48,882 bases of DNA from Paenimyroides marinum. Its GTDB lineage: Bacteria > Bacteroidota > Bacteroidia > Flavobacteriales > Flavobacteriaceae. The stretch is taken from assembly GCF_900108395.1 (NCBI RefSeq), contig NZ_FNXE01000027.1:1-48882 (forward strand). Reading direction: 5' to 3'. Both the position numbers and the translations under genes were made by a program. Positions 36,447-44,292 of this stretch are shown piece by piece; the stretch's first letter is position 1, and each line of letters starts with the position of its first letter. The notes below the pieces were generated by a model that was not told where the DNA came from, did not search any database, and saw nothing but the letters and a program-made list of their open reading frames with translations.

Positions 36447-36601
36447 GCTCACATTAGAAGAGTTGCATAAACTCTAGGAAAACAAGTTTTGAGCTATCTT
36501 ACCGTTCAAGGATCCATTCAAAGATGGCATGCTTTAGTGATAATGCTTCGCCCATTTTAATTTGTTAGTGTTGAGTTTATCAAACAGGAGCTAATGTGAG
36601 C
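36447..36601 (-). ncRNA. ssrS: 6S-like RNA (6S-Flavo type) between zapA and rny
   Basis: A 155-nt element closed by a perfect 11-bp stem (36447-36457 with 36591-36601, GCTCACATTAG / CTAATGTGAGC). An inner stem ATAAACTC/GAGTTTAT follows (36467-36474 with 36573-36580), and further partial pairing leads towards the centre. This gives one long rod with internal openings, the shape of 6S RNA. On the minus strand a T run follows the 3' end. It has no reading frame, and its place next to zapA mirrors E. coli zapA-ssrS. The 6S-Flavo assignment comes from shape, place and lineage, not from a covariance search. Confidence 0.75.
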
Positions 36602-36628
36602 AGTGCTTTAACAACTTAAATTAAGCTG

Positions 36629-36934
36629 TTATTTTATATGATATTTTAATAAAATATTGTCTAAACTGTTATTAAATTCAATTAATTTTTCTTTAGAATC
36701 TTCTAAACCTTCTTCGTTTTGTATTCTGTTTTGCTCTACTTGTGAGGCAAACTGTAAGGCACAAAACGCCAGAACATCTTGTTTGTCCCGCATGGCAAAA
36801 TTTTCTTCGAGCTGTAAGGTCATTGCTTCTATTTTTTTTACGGCAGCCCGAATTCCTTCTTCTTGTTCCGGATGAACAGTTAAAGGGTAAACCCTGTCTG
36901 CAATAGAAACTTTTATTTTCAATTTTTCTTCCAT
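36629..36934 (-). CDS. zapA: Cell division protein ZapA
   Basis: 101 residues from ATG at 36934 (a start two codons upstream is possible). Matches ZapA with KIKVSIADRVYPLTVHPEQEEGIRAAVKKI, then a helical coiled-coil tail. It bundles FtsZ filaments at the division ring. It overlaps nothing but lies directly after the coiled-coil gene at 36941, so the two are co-transcribed. Confidence 0.9.
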   Translation of the reverse strand: MEEKLKIKVSIADRVYPLTVHPEQEEGIRAAVKKIEAMTLQLEENFAMRDKQDVLAFCALQFASQVEQNRIQNEEGLEDSKEKLIEFNNSLDNILLKYHIK

Positions 36935-36940
36935 AAACAA

Positions 36941-37237
36941 TTAATCGTTGTTTGTTAATTGTGCTATGCAATGATCTATTTCCCGAACTAATGAATTTAT
37001 CTTTAGTTTTGTTTCTTTTTTAAAATCTTCACTGCCCAATAACGAATTTACCATTTTCAAATCTTCATATTGCTTTTGCACTTCAAGATATTGTTGCTTT
37101 AATTCGTTTTGCTGTGTTTGGTATTGCAGAAGCGTACTTTTTAATTGATTGTTCTCTTCTACAACTTTTTCCAAATGTTGTATCAATTTACTTAACTTCG
37201 TTTCAATCGATAGGGTGATATCACTTAGTTTTTCCAT
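36941..37237 (-). CDS. Small coiled-coil protein upstream of zapA
   Basis: 98 residues, almost wholly coiled coil (about 10-65, rich in Gln, Leu, Glu), with a short C-terminal helix VREIDHCIAQLTNND. No membrane segment or signal. I do not recognise a named family. Its size, coiled coil and tight pairing with zapA suggest a division-ring partner comparable to ZapB, which is inference. A minus-strand -7 box TAATTTTG at 37267-37260 could drive the pair. Confidence 0.75.
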   Translation of the reverse strand: MEKLSDITLSIETKLSKLIQHLEKVVEENNQLKSTLLQYQTQQNELKQQYLEVQKQYEDLKMVNSLLGSEDFKKETKLKINSLVREIDHCIAQLTNND

Positions 37238-37316
37238 TATACAACCTTATTTATATTTACAAAATTACTATTCTTCTGTCGAAAATAAAAAAAAAAAATG
37301 AATTAAACACGGTTTA

Positions 37317-37344
37317 TTTGTTTTAATTTAATTTAATAGCTTTG
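37317..37344 (+). promoter_or_regulatory. Candidate promoter of the M23 peptidase gene
   Basis: TTTG (37317-37320), 16-base spacer, TAGCTTTG (37337-37344). The spacer is slightly short. The ATG follows 49 bases later. A 12-base A run lies about 25 bases upstream of the -33 box. Confidence 0.45.
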
Positions 37345-37393
37345 TTTTAAGTGATTTTTTTTTCATATCTTATTCTTAATTAAATTTTTAGAA

Positions 37394-39064
37394 ATGAATT
37401 ACAGATTTTTTTGCTTTTTCTTGATAAGTTTAAATTCATTGGCACAACACAAAACCATAACAGATTTTGACGTTCCCATAAAGATTCCTTTGTTGGTTGC
37501 AGGCAGTTTTGGCGAATTGCGTCCCAATCATTTTCATGCCGGAGTTGATTTTAGTGCAAATTATAAAATTGGCGACCCGGTATATGCACCTGCAGACGGA
37601 GTGGTAAACCGAATTAAAGTCAGCAGTTTTGGTTACGGAAAAGCATTGTACGTTAAACACAATAACGGTTACACCACTGTTTATGGACATTTAAGTGCTT
37701 ATGGAGACAAAATTGCAAAATATGTTAACGATAAACAGTATGAATCAAAACAATTTGAGATCGAATTGTTTCCATTGGCAAAAGAACTTCCTGTTAAAAA
37801 AGGCGATGTTATAGGATATATCGGCAATACCGGTGGTTCGGGTGGTCCACATCTGCATTACGAAATTCGGGATACTAAAACAGAACATATTTTAAATGCA
37901 CAGGCTTTTTCGCTAAAAGATGCCATTACCGATACAGAACAGGCAATAATTAACGGTGTGTATGTATATCCTATAACCGATGAAACAATAATAAACAATG
38001 AAAACTCGTTTTTTGAAATAGCGTTAAGCAAACAAAACAACAGTTATAAGAGCAATACCATTCAGGCTAAAGGAACTATTGGTTTTGGTATCAACACACA
38101 CGATACACAAAACGGAAGTCGGGGAAAAAACGGAATCTACCGAATGGTTACTTATGTTAACGGAACTAAAAATTTTGAAGTGGTTTTTGATGAATTTTCT
38201 TTCGATGAATCTAAATATCTGAACCAGTATATTGATTATAAATATTATCAGTTGTCGGGAAACAGAATTCAAAAGCTATTTGTGGTCAATGATTTACCAT
38301 TGAGTTTGATCAAAACAAAGAAAAACAACGGGCAAATTGTTGTAAATGAGGGTGAAGATTTGAATTTTAAAATTGAAGTGTTCGATGCACATGAAAACAA
38401 GCAAACAATCGAAATTCCTGTGAAATATTACGATTACCAAATCAATAAAAAGCCAAAACCTGACGGAAAATATATCGATTATTTAAAAGATTATGCTTTT
38501 GAAGAAAATAATGTTTCGGTAGAATGGGATGCGCGAACATTTTTTGAAGATGTTTATCTGAAAATTAAAACAGAAAACAACAAATTAACCTTACATAAAG
38601 ATGAATATGCGGTTCAAAAAAACATCAGCATAAAAATGTTAGTTCCAGATGATTATCCCAATAAAGACCAAACGTTTATTGGCAAAACCGATGGAAAAAA
38701 AGTCAAATATTTTGATACGTGGAAACGTGGAAACGATTTCAGAATTCGCACCAAAGAACTGGGGACTTATGAGCTGGTTACCGATAAAGCAGATCCAATA
38801 GTTAATTTTGTAAGTGATTACGAGACCTTTACTAAAGAAGACGTATTGGTTTTTGAAATAGAAGATAAATTGTCGGGTATCAATACTTACAGTGGTTATT
38901 TAAACAATGAATGGATTTTATTTGATTACGATTATAAAACAAAGAAATTAATTCATAAATTGAGCGATGAAAAATTTACGCCCGGCACCAATACGTTGCG
39001 TTTAGAAGTAACTGACCGTGTTGGAAATAACACAACATTTGAACAAACAATAGTTGTTAACTAA
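37394..39064 (+). CDS. M23 family peptidase (LytM-type) with C-terminal beta domains
   Basis: 556 residues with a signal peptide (SLNSLAQ). A zinc endopeptidase domain sits at 30-175 with all metal and catalytic residues: HAGVD (His48, Asp52), His99 in VYGHLS and HLHYE (His153, His155). It should cut peptidoglycan cross-links. The remaining 380 residues form beta-rich domains without a motif I can name. The domain stands at the front of the chain, unlike the common C-terminal LytM layout. The TonB receptor gene starts 10 bases downstream, so the two are an operon. Confidence 0.88.
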   Translation: MNYRFFCFFLISLNSLAQHKTITDFDVPIKIPLLVAGSFGELRPNHFHAGVDFSANYKIGDPVYAPADGVVNRIKVSSFGYGKALYVKHNNGYTTVYGHLSAYGDKIAKYVNDKQYESKQFEIELFPLAKELPVKKGDVIGYIGNTGGSGGPHLHYEIRDTKTEHILNAQAFSLKDAITDTEQAIINGVYVYPITDETIINNENSFFEIALSKQNNSYKSNTIQAKGTIGFGINTHDTQNGSRGKNGIYRMVTYVNGTKNFEVVFDEFSFDESKYLNQYIDYKYYQLSGNRIQKLFVVNDLPLSLIKTKKNNGQIVVNEGEDLNFKIEVFDAHENKQTIEIPVKYYDYQINKKPKPDGKYIDYLKDYAFEENNVSVEWDARTFFEDVYLKIKTENNKLTLHKDEYAVQKNISIKMLVPDDYPNKDQTFIGKTDGKKVKYFDTWKRGNDFRIRTKELGTYELVTDKADPIVNFVSDYETFTKEDVLVFEIEDKLSGINTYSGYLNNEWILFDYDYKTKKLIHKLSDEKFTPGTNTLRLEVTDRVGNNTTFEQTIVVN

Positions 39065-39074
39065 ATAAGATATT

Positions 39075-41534
39075 TTGAAAAAAAGCACCTATACTTTTTT
39101 ATTTTTTGTGATTTCTGCTTGTGGATTTGCACAAACGGCTCATATTAAAGGCGTTGTTTTGAATGAGCAGAATGTGCCGGTACAAAACGTTTTGGTTCAG
39201 GCGCAGCATAAACAGGTACATACCAATACCAACGGATTTTATTTTTTAGAGGTAACTCCGGCAGAAAATATCAGCATACAGTTTCAGGCAGAAAATTATC
39301 TGCCCGTTACCTATGTAGAATCTTTACGAGAAAATCAGTCGTTTGAATTAAATATTCGTTTAAGCGATGCTTCAGAACAATTGCAGGAATTGGTTATCGA
39401 TAAAAATCTGCGTCAGCGTTTTGAAGGCACAACTATTATTTCGCCCGATGTTATCCGCAGAATTCCCGGAGCCAATGCAGGTGTTGAAAATATTTTAAAA
39501 ACACTTCCGGGCGTTTATTCAAACAACGAACTTTCAACTCAATATGCGGTTCGTGGTGGAAATTACGATGAAAACATGGTTTATGTAAACGAAATAGAAG
39601 TGTATCGACCATTTTTAATTCGCTCGGGTCAGCAGGAAGGATTAAGTTTTACCAATACGTCTATGACCGATAAAGTCGATTTTTCGTCAGGTGGTTATCA
39701 GGCAAAATACGGCGATAAAATGTCATCGGTTTTAGATATAACCTATCGCAAGCCTACACAATTTGGCGGACAGTTAGATGCCAGTATTCTTGGTGGTGGC
39801 GTTACGGTTGATTTGGCATCAAAAGATCAAAAATGGACAGCCATTACAGGTTTTCGTTACCGAAACAATGCCTTGCTGGTAAAATCACAAGATGTAGAAG
39901 TTGATTACAAACCTCGTTATTTAGATGCGCAATCGTTAATAACCTTTCAGCCGTCGGCAAAGTGGGAGTGGAGTCTGCTTTTAAACGCTTCAAAAAATGT
40001 ATATGAATATACGCCTCTGGTAAAACGTACAAAATTCGGAACCATTGGTGATGCAAAAGAAATGTCGGTTTATTACGAAGGTTCAGAAATAGATCAGTAC
40101 CAAACCTATTTTGGGGCATTAAAAGGTGTATTCAAGCCCAATTTAGAAAACAGTTATAAGGTAATCGCATCGGCATATCACACCAAAGAAGAAGAATATT
40201 ACGATATTTGGGGGCAATACGCCATGGGAAATGTAAGTGGAGATTTAGGCGGAAATGCCGGCGAAGTTGAATACACCGTAGGCTTGGGTTCACAGTTGAA
40301 TCACGGTAGAAATAATTATGATGCCTTAATTGTCAGTGCTGAAGTAAAAGGCCAGCATAAAAGAGGCGAAAACGAGATAGAATGGGGCGTGCGTTATGTT
40401 AGCGAAGATGTACGTGATCGTTTGGTAGAATGGGAAATGGTTGATTCTGCCGGGTTTTCGTTAGCACATCCGTATTTTTCCACACCCAATAACCAACCGT
40501 ATGAACCTTATCAAGGCGAATTGTTGCCGTATCAAAATGTTCGGGCAACAAATTTTGTAAAAATCAATCGTTTAAACGGTTTTGCACAATGGAGTAAGCG
40601 CGGGGCAATTGGTGAACACGAAACCTTTGTCAATATTGGTGTTAGAGGTCATTACTGGAATGTTGATGCAGAAGGATACGAAACATCAGATGCACAGTTT
40701 ACAATCAGTCCGCGGGCACAGTTTGCCATAAAACCCAATTGGGATAATACCGATATGGTTTTTCGCTTGTCGGGTGGCTTGTATCATCAGCCACCAAGCT
40801 ATCGCGAACTGCGGGCAATGGACGGATCGATTAATCCTGATGTAAAAGCACAGCAAGCTGTTCACGTGGTTTTATCGAATGATTACAGCTTTAAAATAAA
40901 AGAAACGCCATTTAAACTGTTTACCGAATTGTATTATAAAAATATGTCTAACGTAAACACCTATACATTAGAAAACGTGCGTATTCGTTATAGAGCAGAC
41001 AACAATGCAGAGGCTTATGTTTACGGAGCAGACGTACGATTGAATGGAGAAATTGTTCCGGGAATCGAATCGTGGTTTTCTGTGGGATATTTAAAAACCG
41101 AAGAAAATTATAACAACAAAGGATTTATTGCTCGCCCAACCGATCAGCGTTTAAAATTAGGATTGATGTTTCAGGATTATATGCCTGCCATACCCAACTT
41201 AAAACTCTATTTAAATCAGGTGTATAACACGGGATTACCTGGTGGATCACCATCGTATGTAGATCCGTATGATTATCAGATCCGTTTGAAAAATTATATG
41301 AGAACCGATGCCGGTTTTTCTTATATTTTTAAGGATCAAACCTTTACTTCAGATAAAAAATGGTTACAGCCTTTTGAAGAAGTTGCGGTAGGTTTTGAAA
41401 TTTACAATCTTTTCAATAACGAAAATGCCATTACCAATACCTGGGTACGCGATGTGTATTCAAAAGTAATGTATGCCATTCCCAACCGAATGACCATGCG
41501 AACTTTTAATTTAAAGCTAAATATGCGTTGGTAA
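39075..41534 (+). CDS. TonB-dependent outer-membrane receptor with carboxypeptidase-like N-domain
   Basis: 819 residues from a TTG start; the frame opens only three codons earlier (TAA at 39066) and the signal peptide MKKSTYTFLFFVISACGFAQ begins exactly there, while the next in-frame ATG is far into the plug. Carboxypeptidase regulatory-like domain (about 22-105), plug (about 115-230, VENILKTLPGVYSNNELSTQYAVRGGN), then a 22-strand barrel ending in the aromatic LKLNMRW. Takes up a substrate with TonB/ExbBD energy; substrate unknown. Linked to the M23 gene by a 10-base gap. Confidence 0.9.
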   Translation: MKKSTYTFLFFVISACGFAQTAHIKGVVLNEQNVPVQNVLVQAQHKQVHTNTNGFYFLEVTPAENISIQFQAENYLPVTYVESLRENQSFELNIRLSDASEQLQELVIDKNLRQRFEGTTIISPDVIRRIPGANAGVENILKTLPGVYSNNELSTQYAVRGGNYDENMVYVNEIEVYRPFLIRSGQQEGLSFTNTSMTDKVDFSSGGYQAKYGDKMSSVLDITYRKPTQFGGQLDASILGGGVTVDLASKDQKWTAITGFRYRNNALLVKSQDVEVDYKPRYLDAQSLITFQPSAKWEWSLLLNASKNVYEYTPLVKRTKFGTIGDAKEMSVYYEGSEIDQYQTYFGALKGVFKPNLENSYKVIASAYHTKEEEYYDIWGQYAMGNVSGDLGGNAGEVEYTVGLGSQLNHGRNNYDALIVSAEVKGQHKRGENEIEWGVRYVSEDVRDRLVEWEMVDSAGFSLAHPYFSTPNNQPYEPYQGELLPYQNVRATNFVKINRLNGFAQWSKRGAIGEHETFVNIGVRGHYWNVDAEGYETSDAQFTISPRAQFAIKPNWDNTDMVFRLSGGLYHQPPSYRELRAMDGSINPDVKAQQAVHVVLSNDYSFKIKETPFKLFTELYYKNMSNVNTYTLENVRIRYRADNNAEAYVYGADVRLNGEIVPGIESWFSVGYLKTEENYNNKGFIARPTDQRLKLGLMFQDYMPAIPNLKLYLNQVYNTGLPGGSPSYVDPYDYQIRLKNYMRTDAGFSYIFKDQTFTSDKKWLQPFEEVAVGFEIYNLFNNENAITNTWVRDVYSKVMYAIPNRMTMRTFNLKLNMRW

Positions 41535-41556
41535 AGCTGAAAAATCTTTATATTTG
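41528..41556 (+). promoter_or_regulatory. Promoter of the calcium-loop lipoprotein gene
   Basis: TTG (41528-41530), 18-base spacer, TATATTTG (41549-41556). The ATG is 18 bases further on. The promoter begins inside the TonB receptor coding end. Confidence 0.65.
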
Positions 41557-41574
41557 AAGATAGATTTGAAACTT

Positions 41575-42297
41575 ATGAAGTCATATATAACCCTTTTAAC
41601 CGTTAGTTTAGCTGTTTTTGTTTCGTGTAAAGAAAAAGCAGAAACACCTAAAGTTATTTATGAAGCCGAACAAAAAACACCGGAAGTCAGCTATCAAAAA
41701 ATAGATTCTACTGAAATTAATATTGCCGATTTGCCGATAAAATTCAACGGAACAAATTATTTGATACATCCGGTGGGCAATGTACGCATTTACAATACCG
41801 GTTCAACGCGTTCGGGCAGTTCAAAAATCAACAGTCAGGTAAGTTATAAGATTTCAAATTATTCTACACCTGAAATTACGGGATTTATAACCAATATTAT
41901 GTTTCAGCATAAAGATTCGTTAGATTTAAAACCTTTGACAACCAATAAAATGCAGATCTCATCAATCAATTATTTAGATGAACTGGCATTAAAAACAAAC
42001 AAGCAATTATTGGTTTATACGTTGGTTGATGTGGATACCAATAAAGATGGCAGATACGACGATAATGATATTAAAACGCTGTATCTATCAAACATTAACG
42101 GAACAAAATTTACCAAGTTAACGCCTACTTATCACGAATTACTTGATTGGCAGGTTATTGACGATAAATTGTATTTTAGATCTATAGAAGATATCAACAA
42201 AAATGGCGAATTTGATTCTAAAGATGCGATACATTATTCTTTTGTGAACTTATTAAGTGAAGATTGGAAACCGGAAACCTATAATCCTTTAAAATAA
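41575..42297 (+). CDS. Lipoprotein with two EF-hand-like calcium loops
   Basis: 240 residues from ATG 41575. An upstream TTG at 41554 overlaps the -7 box and would spoil the signal peptide. Lipobox VSC in FVSCKEK. Two loops fit the dockerin/EF-hand pattern DxNxDGxxDxxD: DVDTNKDGRYDDND (about 159-172) and DINKNGEFDSKD (about 204-215). No other family feature recognised. It has its own promoter and a terminator, so it is a separate unit behind the TonB receptor. Confidence 0.7.
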   Translation: MKSYITLLTVSLAVFVSCKEKAETPKVIYEAEQKTPEVSYQKIDSTEINIADLPIKFNGTNYLIHPVGNVRIYNTGSTRSGSSKINSQVSYKISNYSTPEITGFITNIMFQHKDSLDLKPLTTNKMQISSINYLDELALKTNKQLLVYTLVDVDTNKDGRYDDNDIKTLYLSNINGTKFTKLTPTYHELLDWQVIDDKLYFRSIEDINKNGEFDSKDAIHYSFVNLLSEDWKPETYNPLK

Positions 42298-42302
42298 ATA
42301 AA

Positions 42303-42333
42303 AAGAGGCTGTCTAAAAAAGACAGCTTTTTTT
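42303..42333 (+). terminator. Terminator of the lipoprotein gene (GGCTGTC type)
   Basis: GCTGTCT (42308-42314) pairs with AGACAGC (42320-42326), A-rich loop, run of T after it. Confidence 0.85.
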
Positions 42334-42362
42334 ATTTATTTTGGTTTCAGCCTTTTCTCCAA

Positions 42363-42518
42363 TCATTTTTTAGCAAGGTTTTCATGCTCTATATTCTCTT
42401 TTATAGACCGTTGCCCGTTGGTTTTATCTAAAAGGTTCTTATATCCATTTATATAACAATCCAAACTTTCAACAGAAAATACTATTATTTGACTTTTATT
42501 TACTTTTAATAGGGTGTT
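42363..42518 (-). pseudogene. Unrecognised coding-like remnant
   Basis: A minus-strand frame of 51 codons without an ATG, closed by TGA at 42365-42363. It contains SQIIVFSVESLDCYINGYKN and ends ENIEHENLAKK. If the TGA were TGG the frame would go on as LEKRLKPK to a TAA near 42341. The amino-acid make-up looks like a real protein, so this may be the tail of a decayed gene. Family unknown. Confidence 0.3.
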
Positions 42519-42573
42519 TTATTAAAGTAAATACTAAATTTGGAGTTTTAACGTTATCATTTAAAAATAGAAT

Positions 42574-43188
42574 ATGATGAAAAATAAATTGAGAAGCCTT
42601 TTATTGGTATCAGGATTTGTTTTGTTGGCTCAAAACATCCAGGCACAAGCAAACAGAGCATTGTGGGATAATTTAAGTATAGAAGTACAATACGGAATGA
42701 ATGCAGCTTTAAGTCCAAAAGAAGGTATTACAACAAGCGATTACAACGGATTTAAATTTTTTCAAGCAGGTATAAATTATCATATTGATGATGTTTGGGG
42801 GGTAAGAGGTACTTTCGCAAGTTCAAATTTTCAACATAAAGATTTAGATGATTCAGGTGTAAAATACGGAAAATTGACATTAGAAGCTACGTACAACATT
42901 TTAACAGCTGTAAATGGAATAATGCAACCTTTTGATGTAACCGCACATGCCGGTTTTGGATTGGGTTCAGGAAAAAGCGAGAGCTTAAAAGGAACCGATA
43001 TGGTTGGTGTAGCACAAATAGGAATTATGCCAAAATACAATATCTCTAACCAGTTTGCTGTTTTTCTTGACGGAACATTTGTAAATCACTTTAGTCAAGA
43101 CTTCGGATTTAATGGTTCAGGAATCAAACAAGGTTCTGCAAGTTATTTCAACGCTGGTTTAGGTGTGCAGTACCGTTTTAAAAAATAA
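42574..43188 (+). CDS. Small outer-membrane beta-barrel protein
   Basis: 204 residues. Signal peptide ending in IQAQA. Mature chain of alternating hydrophobic strands and a final GLGVQYRFKK strand ending near Phe, the pattern of 8-stranded OmpA-type barrels (GWG-like VWGVRGTF, AHAGFGLGSG). The OmpA peptidoglycan-binding domain is missing, so it is barrel only. A TAAATTTG -7 box at 42535-42542 lies 32 bases upstream, without a clear -33 box. Monocistronic. Start at 42574 or the next ATG codon. Confidence 0.8.
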   Translation: MMKNKLRSLLLVSGFVLLAQNIQAQANRALWDNLSIEVQYGMNAALSPKEGITTSDYNGFKFFQAGINYHIDDVWGVRGTFASSNFQHKDLDDSGVKYGKLTLEATYNILTAVNGIMQPFDVTAHAGFGLGSGKSESLKGTDMVGVAQIGIMPKYNISNQFAVFLDGTFVNHFSQDFGFNGSGIKQGSASYFNAGLGVQYRFKK

Positions 43189-43201
43189 AGATATATAGTA
43201 T

Positions 43202-43238
43202 AACAAAAAAAGTAGCTCTTAGAGCTACTTTTTTTGTT
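43202..43238. terminator. Bidirectional terminator between the barrel gene and rpmE2
   Basis: Nearly perfect palindrome of two 18-base arms (43202-43219 and 43221-43238) with GTAGCTC/GAGCTAC core, A run left and T run right, between convergent genes. Confidence 0.9.
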
Positions 43239-43257
43239 ATCTAAAATAATCCAAAAA

Positions 43258-43509
43258 TTATTTTTTGAATTTAGCGTATTTTGTTTTGAATTTATCGATA
43301 CGACCTGCTGTATCAATCAATTTAGATTTACCTGTATAGAATGGGTGCGATGTACGCGAAATCTCCATTTTATAAACCGGGTATTCTACGCCATCAACTT
43401 CTATTGTTTCTTTTGTTTCAACGGTTGATTTTGTGATGAATACGTCATCGTTAGACATATCTTTAAACGCTACTAATCTGTAATTTTCTGGGTGAATACC
43501 TTTTTGCAT
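43258..43509 (-). CDS. rpmE2: 50S ribosomal protein L31 type B
   Basis: 83 residues. MQKGIHPENYRLVAFKDMSND and SRTSHPFYTGKSKLIDTAGRIDKFKTKY mark the type B (cysteine-free) form of L31. It does not bind zinc, unlike the CxxC type A. Preceded by a good Bacteroidota promoter and a leader of about 105 bases. Confidence 0.97.
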   Translation of the reverse strand: MQKGIHPENYRLVAFKDMSNDDVFITKSTVETKETIEVDGVEYPVYKMEISRTSHPFYTGKSKLIDTAGRIDKFKTKYAKFKK

Positions 43510-43622
43510 GATAAATCGATTTTTAATGTTAATGCTTATTGTTTGTTCTGATGCTTTTATATTTCAAAAAGGTATAAACAAAACAATAGCTTTTTGTTTA
43601 AACTTGTTTATTTTTCAGACTG

Positions 43623-43652
43623 CAAATTTACAACATATTTTGAATTTGCAAA
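43623..43652 (-). promoter_or_regulatory. Promoter of rpmE2
   Basis: On the minus strand: TTTG (43652-43649), 18-base spacer, TAAATTTG (43630-43623), a full match to the Bacteroidota consensus. Predicts a leader of about 105 bases before the L31 ATG, room for an autoregulatory structure. Confidence 0.7.
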
Positions 43653-43709
43653 CATAACTTTAGACTTTTTTTATCATGAAACAGCAAAAAATTCTACCAT
43701 CTATTTTTG

Positions 43710-43717
43710 TATATTTG
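43710..43717 (+). promoter_or_regulatory. -7 element in front of the DUF4199 gene
   Basis: TATATTTG, 26 bases before the ATG at 43744. A -33 TTTG at the expected distance is not visible, so this is only a half site. Confidence 0.4.
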
Positions 43718-43743
43718 TAAGATTTTATAAAATTCTTAAAACT

Positions 43744-44292
43744 ATGAATATTATCAATAAAACAACAGGTTTAACATTCGGTTATATTTTAATGGCTTAC
43801 TATGTATTGGTAAACCTAATTGTTTTCTTTGCAGATTATACGTTGTTCGTACAATCATATTTTACTATCGTAAATATAGTTGTAGTTTTAATTTTAGGAA
43901 TTTGCTGCGTTTGGATTACTAAAAGACGCTTAAATAACCTTATTACTTTTAAAGAAGGTTTTACTGCCTTTTTTATAATGATTGTTTTGGGTTTTCTAGC
44001 AAGTTATCTTTCAAAATACATTTTGTTCAACTTTGTAAATCCCGAAGCAAAGATTGTAAATAATGAATTGATGATTGAAATGACAAGAAAAATAGGAGAA
44101 GATTTAAATTTATCACAGGCTGAAATTAATGAAAAAATTAGTGTGGTAAATAATAACGCCGACGATAATTTCTCAATTAAGACTTTAATTTTCTCATTTG
44201 CTCAAGATCTTTTAGGTTCATCAATTGCAGGTTTGTTAATTGCATTGACATTTAAAAACAGATCAGAATTTTCAACTCCAAAAGCACAATAA
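43744..44292 (+). CDS. DUF4199 family membrane protein
   Basis: 182 residues from ATG 43744; the open frame reaches 50 codons further up but that part is non-coding in look and holds the -7 box. Four membrane segments (about 10-33, 42-62, 75-98, 155-178) with a hydrophilic stretch between the third and fourth: the layout of DUF4199 proteins of Bacteroidota, function unknown. Its TAA overlaps the glycosyltransferase ATG (TAATG), so they are translated together. First gene of a four-gene operon. Confidence 0.8.
   Translation: MNIINKTTGLTFGYILMAYYVLVNLIVFFADYTLFVQSYFTIVNIVVVLILGICCVWITKRRLNNLITFKEGFTAFFIMIVLGFLASYLSKYILFNFVNPEAKIVNNELMIEMTRKIGEDLNLSQAEINEKISVVNNNADDNFSIKTLIFSFAQDLLGSSIAGLLIALTFKNRSEFSTPKAQ

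Noticed and set aside
36693..36971. 92-residue minus-strand frame overlapping zapA
   Set aside because: It is the out-of-frame reading of zapA; its Arg/Cys-rich make-up has no family resemblance.
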